Shown in pieces: positions 15,948 through 23,697 of a stretch of 63,161 nucleotides of DNA (within the stretch, counting starts at the first letter, position 1; each line of letters opens with the position of its first letter). Location of the stretch: IMG/VR virus record IMGVR_UViG_3300027262_000003, positions 1 through 63,161 of that record; one strand, 5' to 3'. Source of the DNA: a virus. Position numbers and translations under genes: made by a program. The notes under the pieces were generated by a model. That model saw only the letters and a list, made by a program, of their open reading frames with translations, was not told the origin of the DNA and searched no databases.

Positions 15948-16106
15948 TCTAATAATATGTCAATAGGTAGTTGCATCTATCTTATATCTTCGTCACTTAA
16001 TAAGCGTTGATCTTTATAGATTTGGATCTGCTATTCTATATTGGTCTATTAGTCTTAGTCCTTTTTCAAAGTCTTCTATTAGTATGTCTATTGGTAGCTG
16101 CATCTA
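15948..16106 (-). repeat. Imperfect 32-bp direct repeat pair
   Basis: 15948-15979 and 16075-16106 match at 27 of 32 positions. On the minus strand both read ATGCARCTACCWATWGACAT and each begins a frame MQLPIDIL. The downstream copy stops after 10 codons and the upstream one after 29. This looks like a partial gene duplication. Confidence 0.6.
16014..16103 (-). CDS. Very small ORF beginning MQLPIDIL
   Basis: A 29-codon frame overlaps the end of the 62-residue gene in another frame. Its first eight residues recur in a second 10-codon frame at 15944-15976. The remainder, FEKGLRLIDQYRIADPNL, reads like the C-terminus of a normal helical protein. It could be a real micropeptide or the decayed end of a larger gene. 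Confidence 0.3.
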   Translation of the reverse strand: MQLPIDILIEDFEKGLRLIDQYRIADPNL

Positions 16107-16254
16107 ACTTGATGATTTCATTTTTAATTGATATCATTTCAATTTTAAGATATTGGAATATTTCAGAATCTATTGGAGCGTTAAGAAATGAATTTTTTGC
16201 ATCTCTATATTTTGAAATTAATGATTTGTAACTTTCATTATCTATCATAAACAA
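16066..16254 (-). CDS. Hypothetical small helical protein
   Basis: This 62-residue protein's start (ATG at 16254, second Met at 16248) overlaps the end of the 238-residue gene by about 10 nt, indicating coupling. The sequence is helical and charged (NESYKSLISKYRDAKNSF). The C-terminus (LDAATNRHTNRRL) is read across the repeat described at 16075. No family is recognised. Confidence 0.5.
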   Translation of the reverse strand: MFMIDNESYKSLISKYRDAKNSFLNAPIDSEIFQYLKIEMISIKNEIIKLDAATNRHTNRRL

Positions 16255-16961
16255 CTATCACATTTAATCATAGCAAATTCATCATCCTCTACAGTCTTTA
16301 CATCAAACATCTGATCTTCTACATGACAGCCGCAAATGGTTAGATTAACCCACGATATTCTTATCCTGTTATCTCCGATACAATCATAACTGCATTTGAT
16401 GTCTTTTCGGTTCTCGATCTTATGATCGATCGAGTCGCCACAATCTTTGCAGTATAGTATCTTTCCTTCATCCTTCCAGCACTTCACCTGTTCTCGAGTG
16501 GCAAAGACTTGTATCTCTTCGCTATTCGCTGATTCCTTAATCTTGTATAATCGGTAAGATCTCAGTTCGTCTATGACTGCAAATAAGACATCTTCATTTT
16601 CATTATCTACTGCTATGCTTCCTTTTCTCTGATTTTCTGGACATCCATCGCATAGCTCTCTTTGGCTGACTCCGATCAATACATCCAAGCACTTGATTTT
16701 CTTATTGATCGCCTGACGCTTGCACCCCCTTAGCATCATGATCAATCTTAAATCATCAGCGCATTTGTCTGGATTGTAGCCGCCTCTCTGCCAGTAGTAG
16801 CTATTATCATAGTCGTATTGGTCTTTGCCTAAGTTGTCTAATGTAAGCTGCTTAAAGCTGTCTACGATTCCAAATGTGTTGATTCTACTGTAGGGATGGG
16901 CGTTGTGTCGCTTGGCTATGTTTAGAAGAATGTTTGATACGGTGTTTAGGTTAAAGGCCAT
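16245..16961 (-). CDS. Cys-rich protein upstream of tail genes
   Basis: This 238-residue protein starts MAFNLNTVSNILLNIAKRHN and carries YYWQRGGYN. Several Cys pairs appear in the C-terminal half (CDGC near 104, CKDCGD near 170, CSYDC near 190, CGCH and CDSC at the end). The pairs could bind zinc. It sits in a tight run of genes between the frameshift gene and tape measure. A neck, tail-assembly or adaptor role is inferred. No family is recognised. Confidence 0.65.
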   Translation of the reverse strand: MAFNLNTVSNILLNIAKRHNAHPYSRINTFGIVDSFKQLTLDNLGKDQYDYDNSYYWQRGGYNPDKCADDLRLIMMLRGCKRQAINKKIKCLDVLIGVSQRELCDGCPENQRKGSIAVDNENEDVLFAVIDELRSYRLYKIKESANSEEIQVFATREQVKCWKDEGKILYCKDCGDSIDHKIENRKDIKCSYDCIGDNRIRISWVNLTICGCHVEDQMFDVKTVEDDEFAMIKCDSCL

Positions 16962-16963
16962 TA

Positions 16964-17218
16964 TTAGATAATTTTACCCTTGATCTTCAATTCTTCCAAT
17001 TTACTATTTGTGAAAATCAAATAGTCACCTTCACAACTAACAGTAATGCTATTATCACCTTTACGGTGTGCTTCTATTTTTTCAGAGTCCAAAGTATTAT
17101 CTAATTCTATAGACAAATCTTTATGCTTTGTAACACTATAAAGTTCACACATAGTGTTTTCAAAGTCTGCAAAAAAAACATCATTGCTACTTTCAGTTAG
17201 ATTATTACCCATTATCAT
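16964..17218 (-). CDS. Hypothetical protein
   Basis: This frame of up to 84 residues overlaps the end of the 69-residue gene. The first two Met codons (17218 and 17212) both lie in the overlap. The sequence is acidic and beta-rich at the C-terminus (ITVSCEGDYLIFTNSKLEEL). It ends 2 nt before the 238-residue gene starts. No motif is recognised. Confidence 0.6.
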   Translation of the reverse strand: MIMGNNLTESSNDVFFADFENTMCELYSVTKHKDLSIELDNTLDSEKIEAHRKGDNSITVSCEGDYLIFTNSKLEELKIKGKII

Positions 17219-17414
17219 GAATATTTACACGTTCACCAAATACAGGATTATCGTCATAATAGATATTCCCGTTCATATAACATACTGATTTAGGAGCTTC
17301 GATCTGTTCGCCTGTTCTCTCATCAATGTGGCAGCAGTATTCTTGACAGCATGTATTAACTATTACTTTATTGAGTACTGGAGGGTTCCTAAATGCGCTT
17401 TGTGGTAGGCTCAT
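17205..17414 (-). CDS. Small Cys-rich protein
   Basis: This 69-residue protein has a CCQEYCCHIDE segment near residues 22-32 and a further Cys at about 45, suggesting a small metal-binding or disulfide fold. Its ATG directly adjoins the stop of the 91-residue gene. Translation appears coupled through the run 17689 to 15407. The family is not recognised. Confidence 0.6.
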   Translation of the reverse strand: MSLPQSAFRNPPVLNKVIVNTCCQEYCCHIDERTGEQIEAPKSVCYMNGNIYYDDNPVFGERVNIHDNG

Positions 17415-17689
17415 TAATTCTGATTTCGTCTTAAAATATTATGATCTAAATAATTGTCATCTGGCACATCATCTAAAACGTTTTTACTTAGTGGTTCGTT
17501 CGGTTCCACTATATCTTCTGAATTGAATAGCTTGTTTCTGATCGCTTTGATTCTCATGCTGACGGTCATTCTTATCTTGTATCTAAATCCGTTTTTCTTT
17601 AAGAATATATGCATCCTTTGAAGCTCCTGCCACAATTCTTCATTCTCATATTTGAGTAATTTGTTGTTATCTTCCCACCATGAAAACAT
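17414..17689 (-). CDS. Hypothetical protein heading a small-gene operon
   Basis: This 91-residue protein starts MFSWWEDNNKLLKYENEELW, with a basic middle (KKNGFRYKIRMTVSMRIKAIRNK) and a polar tail. It resembles short proteins encoded upstream of tail genes in other Bacteroidetes phages only in general composition. A TATCTTTA element 5 nt before the ATG suggests a leaderless transcript. No family is recognised. Confidence 0.6.
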   Translation of the reverse strand: MFSWWEDNNKLLKYENEELWQELQRMHIFLKKNGFRYKIRMTVSMRIKAIRNKLFNSEDIVEPNEPLSKNVLDDVPDDNYLDHNILRRNQN

Positions 17690-17694
17690 AGGTT

Positions 17695-17702
17695 TAAAGA
17701 TA
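17695..17702 (-). promoter_or_regulatory. -7-like element (TATCTTTA) abutting a start codon
   Basis: The minus strand has TATCTTTA ending 5 nt before the ATG at 17689. It differs from TAnnTTTG only at the last base. No -33 box is visible. Confidence 0.35.
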
Positions 17703-17837
17703 CGACTTTTTTACTATAGGTTATTCTTTAAAAATATCGGTACTTACGCAATTTACAACGTGAACAAGTATTGTATTGCCAGCCAACGCTTATTTTTTGC
17801 TCTCCTTTTTCCTATGTCCTACACATATCTTTGTACA

Positions 17838-18056
17838 TTATCTGCAATTATTTTCTCCTTTCTTTTGCCAACGCTTGTATCTATTAACCACTCTTTTAAG
17901 TTGATTGAATGAGTGGATTCTTATAGCAAATTCAAAGTTAAGATGACGGACATACCAATCTTTCATGTTGGGACTAAAAAATGTCAAGTCACCACTATGC
18001 ATATTTGCTAATGACCTTGTTTTAAATCCTTGTTCTTTTAAATAATCTAATATCAT
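17838..18056 (-). CDS. Small cassette-like gene, toxin/YcfA-like proportions
   Basis: This 72-residue protein begins MILDYLKEQGFKTRSLANMH, with a basic C-terminus (SFNQLKRVVNRYKRWQKKG). It is preceded at 14 nt by a conserved leader motif shared with the gene at 39604. It is followed by a spacer with the GATAATGTAC signature seen after 39837. These features mark it as a cassette-like insertion together with the RNA ligase. No family is firmly recognised. Confidence 0.6.
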   Translation of the reverse strand: MILDYLKEQGFKTRSLANMHSGDLTFFSPNMKDWYVRHLNFEFAIRIHSFNQLKRVVNRYKRWQKKGENNCR

Positions 18057-18070
18057 TTGTTTTAATTTTC

Positions 18071-18091
18071 AGTTAGACTCCCGCAAAGGAG
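18071..18091 (-). promoter_or_regulatory. Conserved leader motif, copy 1
   Basis: The minus strand reads CTCC followed by TTTGCGGGAGTCTAACT. Twenty bases are identical to 39570-39589 on the plus strand. In both places the motif ends exactly 14 nt before an ATG, with an AAATTAAA-rich spacer. CTCC and GGAG can form a short hairpin with a TTTGC loop. Confidence 0.6.
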
Positions 18092-18148
18092 AAAAATAAC
18101 AGTTCATTCCACTTCGCTTCTTTTGCCATCACACAGGCGTATAAGAGT

Positions 18149-19186
18149 CTATTCAGACACATATCCGATTTTGCTCGCTTCCGCTCTAAACGGACGTGAA
18201 AAAGTTGGTCGTAGTTTCTTCCATATTTGTTCACTATAGTCTCTTTTATCTAACATTGAGAAAAGTACATTTGGGTGACTTTGTTTTAAAAAATACTGAG
18301 CCGTTTCTTTTCTTGTACCGAACTCATTGTAAGCCTCTTTACAGTCTTGTTCTATTTTCAGATATTCATCTTCTAATTGTTTCTTTACAGTCCTAACCCA
18401 TTCGTAAAACTCATCTGGAACTCTTTCTAATAGTTCATCTATGTTTTTACCTGCCTTTAGGTTTTCCCATATTGATATATTTGAGAATTGGGTAATAAGT
18501 TTGTGGAGTCTAATATATTCAGTGAATTTTATTTTCATTCTAAATCCACAATTAAAGACTATTACATATCCTTCACTATTATTAGTGTCTTGTTCTTTTA
18601 GAGATTCAAATGATTCTGAGCTATAAGATTTGACAATATCGAATCCGTGAGACTCTAAAGGCATTTCTTTACCAGTTTTTGTTTCTATTACAGCTAATAA
18701 CACAAGTTCTTCTTTTGCTCCGTAATCAACCACTATTTTATTATCAGGGTAAATTATTTCAAAGAGATAAGTGTAATTCTGATTAAGGTATGGTATTATG
18801 TGACTATACTTTCCCGACAACCAAGATGTAGACTTAATCGCTTGGGCTGATTCAAAAGATCCTCTGGTGGATATAAAGGGATTGTTGCCTATCCAATACA
18901 TTATTCCTAAAGATCCGTCCATCTTTTCATACACTCTGTAATCTTGAGATGGTATATTAGGCATATCGTCCTCTTGTAACTCTTCCATATTGAATAACTT
19001 AGGAAATGGTCTTGCTACTATTTCTTGATGCTCGTTAAGTATTAATCCTCTACACATTAATGTAGTGTCGTTCCAGAATTTTTCAAATTGAGTTTTAGGA
19101 CTATAGTTGTATATCCAAAGTTTTTCAGTCGGATGTTTTCTTGATTTTATCCATCCTTCTTCGATGTATTTATTTAAGTCTTTCAT
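18149..19186 (-). CDS. T4 Rnl1-like RNA ligase
   Basis: This 345-residue ATP-dependent RNA ligase joins 3'-OH and 5'-phosphate RNA ends. Motif I is KMDG (Lys88 is the adenylated residue, in YEKMDGSLGI). Motif IIIa lies around YLFEIIYPDNKIVVDY (140-155), motif IV is EGYVIVF (205-211) and motif V is MKIKF (217-221). An N-terminal RG motif (CRGLIL, 45-50) is as expected. The C-terminal 100 residues are helical. The gene interrupts the tail operon and is flanked by spacers like those in the plus-strand accessory arm, so it is probably acquired cargo. Repair of cleaved tRNA is the family's known phage role. The substrate here is inferred. Confidence 0.9.
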   Translation of the reverse strand: MKDLNKYIEEGWIKSRKHPTEKLWIYNYSPKTQFEKFWNDTTLMCRGLILNEHQEIVARPFPKLFNMEELQEDDMPNIPSQDYRVYEKMDGSLGIMYWIGNNPFISTRGSFESAQAIKSTSWLSGKYSHIIPYLNQNYTYLFEIIYPDNKIVVDYGAKEELVLLAVIETKTGKEMPLESHGFDIVKSYSSESFESLKEQDTNNSEGYVIVFNCGFRMKIKFTEYIRLHKLITQFSNISIWENLKAGKNIDELLERVPDEFYEWVRTVKKQLEDEYLKIEQDCKEAYNEFGTRKETAQYFLKQSHPNVLFSMLDKRDYSEQIWKKLRPTFSRPFRAEASKIGYVSE

Positions 19187-19299
19187 ATGTTATTTTGTTT
19201 TTGCTTTACAATTGTCAGACACTATTCCGCTTTGCTACATACCCTTGCTCTTGCTATATCGAACTACTTTTATATTTTCCATTTAAGTTATCGTTTTTT

Positions 19300-19587
19300 T
19301 TAATAAGGTGGATTCATAACATGCTCCTGAGCTACATCAGTTGCCAGCTCATCCCAGTACATATAGAAACAGTCTTGTTTGCTTCCTAATCCGTAGTTCT
19401 TACCTATCGTAAGATACTGATACCATCCTACATTCTCACTAATTATTTTTTGCTTAATTCCATCTCTTAGGCTTTTCTCAGATCGATCTTTGGGGTCTTT
19501 GGGTTGACGCCTAATTCCTTCGTAAACGTCTGTAAAAAAAGCTCTGTTAACTGGATCATGTCGGACCTTAACCAAGTAAGAATCCAA
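19300..19587 (-). CDS. Frameshifted C-terminal extension of tail-chaperone-like protein
   Basis: A 95-codon frame opens with TTG at 19587 inside a T9 run, in the -1 frame of the 333-residue gene. It has no start codon of its own with a plausible leader. Its sequence (LDSYLVKVRHDPVNRAFFTD, ending HVMNPPY) is protein-like and well conserved in style, so it is most likely expressed by slippage at U UUU UUU. The fusion would be about 389 residues. Position two steps before the tape measure gene matches G/GT-type tail chaperones. An indel in the homopolymer is the alternative. Confidence 0.6.
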   Translation of the reverse strand: MDSYLVKVRHDPVNRAFFTDVYEGIRRQPKDPKDRSEKSLRDGIKQKIISENVGWYQYLTIGKNYGLGSKQDCFYMYWDELATDVAQEHVMNPPY

Positions 19588-20468
19588 AAAAAAACAACGC
19601 TGTAGTATGTCAACATAGGTATTTCGTTGAAGAAATCAGCGCGTTCATTAATGAACTTCTTTTGTGGAACTCGATAATACGGTAGTGATTCGTCTTTCTT
19701 CCTGCATAGTATGGCCATCTCTTTTGCGCTTAGCTCCATCTCATATAGGCCCTCAGTATCTCCTAATCGCTTAATCCTATCCCGGTACTCTTTTTTGATT
19801 TCGTTTCGTGCTATGACTTCACCAGCCTTATACCCTTGCTTTGCATAGTGTCTTATGATATCTTCCTGCTGGATGTAGAATGTTTCACCTTTAAACTCAA
19901 AGCTTAATTCATCAATTTTGTACTTACACGTTCCGAATAGTTCTGAGAATTGCATAATTGCCTGGAATCGTTCATGTAATGTCAGTCCTGTATTTTTCAT
20001 CGAGTCTACAATGGCCTTATCTCGATCGTTGAGCTTATCGTATGGCATCATGTCCAGAGCTGACTGTAATGTCTCAAAGTAGAATGTATTGAACATGTTG
20101 AAGTAATGGACGTACAACCGCTCTACGCTTATCTGATCATCATATGATAATCTGTAGACTGATTCGTATAGTTTACTGCTGTCTGCTGCATCTTCCTCTA
20201 ATTGATAGGGTATTTCATAGAATAGTTTCTTTTCGTCTTCTGTGAAGCCCTGATATATCATTAGGACCGCTTCTGTTCTATATTCATCTAAGTCACCTAA
20301 ATACAAATCATCAGCATCTTTGATTTCTTCTGCATTCTTTCTAACCAAGTCCCATCCTTTTTGATCTGCTTTTTTGAAGTCTATGAACATAGATAGTGTG
20401 GTAGATCTTAGATCGTGTATTGGTAGGGATAGGGTTTGTGAGTTTATGTTTAGGGTTATGGTTTGCAT
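19467..20468 (-). CDS. Putative tail assembly chaperone, zero-frame product
   Basis: This 333-residue protein starts MQTITLNINSQTLSLPIHDL. It is helical and acidic, with no membrane segment or enzymatic motif. Codons 293-294 (TTT TTT) lie in a T9 run (19594-19586) where a -1 shift would replace the last 39 residues with a 95-residue extension. The gene lies between packaging genes and tape measure, where G/GT-like chaperone pairs occur. It is much longer than lambda gpG, so the identity is inferred from position and the shift site only. Confidence 0.65.
   Translation of the reverse strand: MQTITLNINSQTLSLPIHDLRSTTLSMFIDFKKADQKGWDLVRKNAEEIKDADDLYLGDLDEYRTEAVLMIYQGFTEDEKKLFYEIPYQLEEDAADSSKLYESVYRLSYDDQISVERLYVHYFNMFNTFYFETLQSALDMMPYDKLNDRDKAIVDSMKNTGLTLHERFQAIMQFSELFGTCKYKIDELSFEFKGETFYIQQEDIIRHYAKQGYKAGEVIARNEIKKEYRDRIKRLGDTEGLYEMELSAKEMAILCRKKDESLPYYRVPQKKFINERADFFNEIPMLTYYSVVFFWILTWLRSDMIQLTELFLQTFTKELGVNPKTPKIDLRKA
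19587..19593 (-). other. Putative -1 ribosomal frameshift site (T TTT TTT)
   Basis: In the zero frame the codons are GTT GTT TTT TTT TGG. The heptamer T TTT TTT fits X XXY YYZ exactly. A one-base slip gives TTG GAT TCT, entering the open 95-codon frame at its first codon. Confidence 0.6.
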
Positions 20469-20481
20469 TTATGTTGATTTT

Positions 20482-20578
20482 AAATAAGGCGGTCCCTCCA
20501 TAGTGTGCATGATCAACGTTAACCCGTCGGCTTTGGACTTTACGATCAGAGGCCTGAGGATCCAGATTAGACCGCCTT
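20482..20578 (-). terminator. Long-loop terminator-like hairpin
   Basis: AAGGCGGTC (20486-20494) pairs perfectly with GACCGCCTT (20570-20578) around 75 nt. The loop contains a near palindrome GATCAGAGGCCTGAGGATC. The minus-strand tail TTATTTAAAAT precedes the ATG of the 333-residue gene. It could be a terminator, attenuator or structured leader. Confidence 0.45.
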
Positions 20579-20589
20579 AACTATTTTGG

Positions 20590-20769
20590 TTACTTACCGA
20601 TTGAGGTTTTCCAGTTCTCAACGTCGGCATGATGGACCTCCGATAATCTTTCTTCAATGGACACCATCTTGTCTGATTCAGGATGCGACTTAAAAAGCTC
20701 TTTCCTTTCGTTTGACAATAGGTAGTTTCCAAAACTTACCAAATCTTTTTGATTAAAATACAAAACCAT
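20590..20769 (-). CDS. Small conserved phage-type protein
   Basis: A 59-residue frame starts MVLYFNQKDLVSFGNYLLSN. It includes KELFKSHPESDK and EERLSEVHHADVENW, a pattern I associate with small uncharacterised proteins of several phages. Start and stop are clean and it fills most of the gap after the terminase region. Function is unknown. Confidence 0.65.
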   Translation of the reverse strand: MVLYFNQKDLVSFGNYLLSNERKELFKSHPESDKMVSIEERLSEVHHADVENWKTSIGK

Positions 20770-20864
20770 ATTCTTGAAATTTTCATGGTTATATGCCTAC
20801 TCTATTAGTCCTTTTCGGCTTCCTGACTTTGTTATTAACAATACATAAATATTGCAATGCTGTA

Positions 20865-21035
20865 TTATTTTTTTCTTTTGCTTATTATATTCTGCATTAA
20901 GCTCCTCAATGTACAAGCTGTGTATTGGTGCATTTCTGCTTGAAGCTGCATGTTTAGATCCATGGCTATTTGAGCTTTGCCTAACTCATCTTTGATTCTC
21001 ATTTTAAAAAATCTTTTTACTTTCTTTCTTTTCAT
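20865..21035 (-). CDS. Small basic helical protein
   Basis: A 56-residue frame's ATG overlaps the stop of the 144-residue gene (ATGA), showing translational coupling. Both ends are very basic (MKRKKVKRFFKMRIK and SKRKK) around a Met/Gln-rich helix. It could bind nucleic acid. The family is not recognised. Confidence 0.6.
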   Translation of the reverse strand: MKRKKVKRFFKMRIKDELGKAQIAMDLNMQLQAEMHQYTACTLRSLMQNIISKRKK

Positions 21036-21466
21036 ATCTCATTCATTAACTCATCCAAATCAATATCAAACTCTTCCAGCACATGATCAATGTTCTCAAA
21101 GATCACCTGGAGCGTGTCCTTTGCGCTGTAGCCTTGATCATCGATGTCGTGGTTGACTTGGTCTTTAATACATTTGATTTTGTTTAGAGCTTCTATAAAT
21201 CGTCTTCGTTCGGGCTTTACGTCTGGTACTTTTTCAAAGTTTCGAACAAAATGAGAATTATGGTCTGTTGTGATCTCACCATCTTCATGACGTATAACCC
21301 ATTCGTGACCACTTACATATGAAAATCCATTATGCAATATTTTTAAGTTGTGATCGCCTTTATTAACTTGTATGTCCCCTAAGAATTCTTTTATCTCTTC
21401 GTAATTCTCACCTGTCCACTTGACGGCTTGGACTTTGTCTGATTTGTATTGGTAGGTGTGGTTCAT
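21032..21466 (-). CDS. Phage protein with VQAVKW-type N-terminus
   Basis: This 144-residue protein has an N-terminal half, YKSDKVQAVKWTGENYEEIK through GHEWVIRHEDGEI, that matches a small domain common in Firmicutes and Bacteroidetes phage proteins of unknown function. The C-terminal half (RRRFIEALNKIKCIKDQVNH) is a coiled coil. It is separated from the 233-residue gene by 16 nt and overlaps the next small gene by 4 nt. Confidence 0.65.
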   Translation of the reverse strand: MNHTYQYKSDKVQAVKWTGENYEEIKEFLGDIQVNKGDHNLKILHNGFSYVSGHEWVIRHEDGEITTDHNSHFVRNFEKVPDVKPERRRFIEALNKIKCIKDQVNHDIDDQGYSAKDTLQVIFENIDHVLEEFDIDLDELMNEI

Positions 21467-21482
21467 AATCTACTGTTGTATG

Positions 21483-22184
21483 TTACTTTCCTTTGGCCTT
21501 ATCTCTGATTCTTTTCCGCTTCTTTTTTCTGGTATTCGATTCTACTTGACTGCTTGCAATATTTGCATTAGCTTCTGATATCCGATCTTCTGTTGATTGG
21601 TTTTCTTCTATGATCAGCTCCATGATTTCAGTCATAGTCTTATCGTCCTGTGGATATTTGCCAAACATCTGACGGTAGTAGGCTTTGACAGATACATACT
21701 TTTCACTCGAATTGTCACCAAATTCTACTTGTAGCTTGACTTCAAAGTCTTCTAAGGTTAGAACATCTTCAATTTTGATTGATGGTGGTATTAGGTCTTC
21801 GTCTTCCTTTAGAGAGGCTGTTACTTTGTCCTTGGTCTTATCTGTCGTAGTGATTGTTTCGTCTCCATAGCAGTTAGTACAGTTGCCATTGTTGTCATAT
21901 CTGAAGTGCTTGTCTGGATAAATGTCTACGACTCTTGGCTGTCTTATCTTAGTGACATGTTCTACTATCGTTTGTGTTGTCTGTCCTTCATAGATGTCTA
22001 TGATGTTTTGAGGATCTAACTTGAGTCTCTTAATCCATTCAAATCTACCTGTTTGATCTTCATTAGCCACCTTGACATATTCACACCACATGGTTACTTG
22101 GAATCTTCCATTGGCGTAAAAATTTGTACCTGCAGTCATGTCTCTGATGTTTGCTATCATCTTTAGGAACATCTGCTGTGTCAT
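21483..22184 (-). CDS. Hypothetical protein after large terminase
   Basis: The ATG at 22184, 7 nt after the terminase stop, is preferred over the GTG at 22214 and gives 233 residues. It has a CTNCYGDE segment (about 112-118) that may bind zinc. The terminus is highly basic (TRKKKRKRIRDKAKGK), suggesting nucleic-acid contact. A packaging accessory or head protein role is possible from location. No family is recognised. Confidence 0.65.
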   Translation of the reverse strand: MTQQMFLKMIANIRDMTAGTNFYANGRFQVTMWCEYVKVANEDQTGRFEWIKRLKLDPQNIIDIYEGQTTQTIVEHVTKIRQPRVVDIYPDKHFRYDNNGNCTNCYGDETITTTDKTKDKVTASLKEDEDLIPPSIKIEDVLTLEDFEVKLQVEFGDNSSEKYVSVKAYYRQMFGKYPQDDKTMTEIMELIIEENQSTEDRISEANANIASSQVESNTRKKKRKRIRDKAKGK

Positions 22185-22191
22185 AACTGTA

Positions 22192-23697
22192 TTAGGCTGT
22201 TGAGTAGAATCCACTGCTTTTTATTTTAGGTTTTAAATCAAATATTGCTCGCTGTAAAAGGGCATCCCATATATCTGGAGATGAACCATTTAGTATTCTT
22301 TTCATTTCAGGCTTTGGTAGCATTCGCTTCTTACCTTCATGATCAGGTTTGTATTTCTTGATTGCTTTGCGCTCCTGTATTAATCTGGCTTTTACTGTGG
22401 TGTTATCCCATTTAGCTTCTAAAACTCTGTCAGAGAACTCCACATGGCCTTCATTGATCATTCTGGCCATGATGTAACTACACTGAGTCTTGAGATTGAA
22501 ATAGTTTTCATTATTCAATGCTTTAGATCCATTATTGAATCGCTTAGTTGTCTTTATGAAGCCTCCAATGAACTTACCTACACCATCATCATCATAGCTA
22601 ACTTGACGACCTCTAACGCTATGTTTTTTCATAAAAGCATCTAACTTCTCAATGACCTCTTTACCCCCAGCTTTATCTTCAATTAAAATGTCTTGGACTA
22701 TGTAACCTTCCCAGTAGATAAATACTAACTTATCTGATCCCTCTAATGCTATATCAGCAGTGATATACTTATCTCTGTTATCGCTTATTGATTCATAGCT
22801 AAATGAATCTAATAGAGCGTCATAATTTATCAGATCGTCTTCTGATATTCTAACCTTCCAGTTTCCTTCTAATAGGCTGGTCCGCTCTGCTTCGTCTTGT
22901 GCTAATAAATTAGCTAAGTACTGTGGGTTTGTTTCTAATAGTTTTTTGTTCTGATAGATTGATCCTGGAATGAATGATACTGATTTGATTAGATCGGTTT
23001 CTTTGATCAGTCCATCTGACGCCTCTACTATTGGATTGATCTTATCTTCTGCTTGCTTTATGATTTCCTTTTTTGTATTTCCCCAAACATAATTGTCGCC
23101 ATCTTTGAACAGATATCTTAGCTTTCCTGATCTTTCTTCTATTGGATATCCATCCTCTCCGATCCACCAGCTTATGAGTCCTGATCCCCAACCATCTTTT
23201 CCATTGACTAAAAAACTGTCAGGGTCTGGATTGCAAGTGCCTCTCACCCTAGGAGATATGCCACATGTTGATCTATTTCTGGATAGTAGATACCAAAACA
23301 TCTTAGAACTAAAGTGGGTCAGCTCATCAAATCCTATGTAGGGTATTTCTGCACCTTGATAATCGTATACATTCTTTTCGTATTCTAAGTGGCTATACTT
23401 GAATTTGATACCTGATGGGAATGTCCATGTGGCTTTTGAGTCTTTTGGGTCGCCCCCAATGGTAGGGTAAACTTTCATACTGGCATCCCATAGACCGCCC
23501 TCATTCTTTATCTGTGGCATGGTTCGCCTGAATGTAACTGCACCCCAACCTTTATTTGACATGTATTTGGTTTGGGCTGGATCTAATAGCAATACAAATG
23601 TCTTACCTACTCCTGCAGCACCACCACCAACTAAGATATCAGCTTTATTGATCATGAAGTCTCTTTGAAATCCATTCTGTGGTTTGATTCTAATCAA
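22192..23697 (-). CDS. terL: Terminase large subunit
   Basis: This 501-residue packaging motor and nuclease starts at ATG 23697 and overlaps the small-subunit gene by 8 nt. ATPase Walker A is GGGAAGVGKT (24-33). Walker B is IPYIGFDE (118-125, with catalytic Glu125). The RNase H-like nuclease contributes Asp315 in ITADIALEGSD and the Asp pair in VSYDDDG (369-371). It docks on the portal and cuts DNA during packaging. Length and motif order are normal for the family. Confidence 0.93.
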   Translation of the reverse strand: MIRIKPQNGFQRDFMINKADILVGGGAAGVGKTFVLLLDPAQTKYMSNKGWGAVTFRRTMPQIKNEGGLWDASMKVYPTIGGDPKDSKATWTFPSGIKFKYSHLEYEKNVYDYQGAEIPYIGFDELTHFSSKMFWYLLSRNRSTCGISPRVRGTCNPDPDSFLVNGKDGWGSGLISWWIGEDGYPIEERSGKLRYLFKDGDNYVWGNTKKEIIKQAEDKINPIVEASDGLIKETDLIKSVSFIPGSIYQNKKLLETNPQYLANLLAQDEAERTSLLEGNWKVRISEDDLINYDALLDSFSYESISDNRDKYITADIALEGSDKLVFIYWEGYIVQDILIEDKAGGKEVIEKLDAFMKKHSVRGRQVSYDDDGVGKFIGGFIKTTKRFNNGSKALNNENYFNLKTQCSYIMARMINEGHVEFSDRVLEAKWDNTTVKARLIQERKAIKKYKPDHEGKKRMLPKPEMKRILNGSSPDIWDALLQRAIFDLKPKIKSSGFYSTA

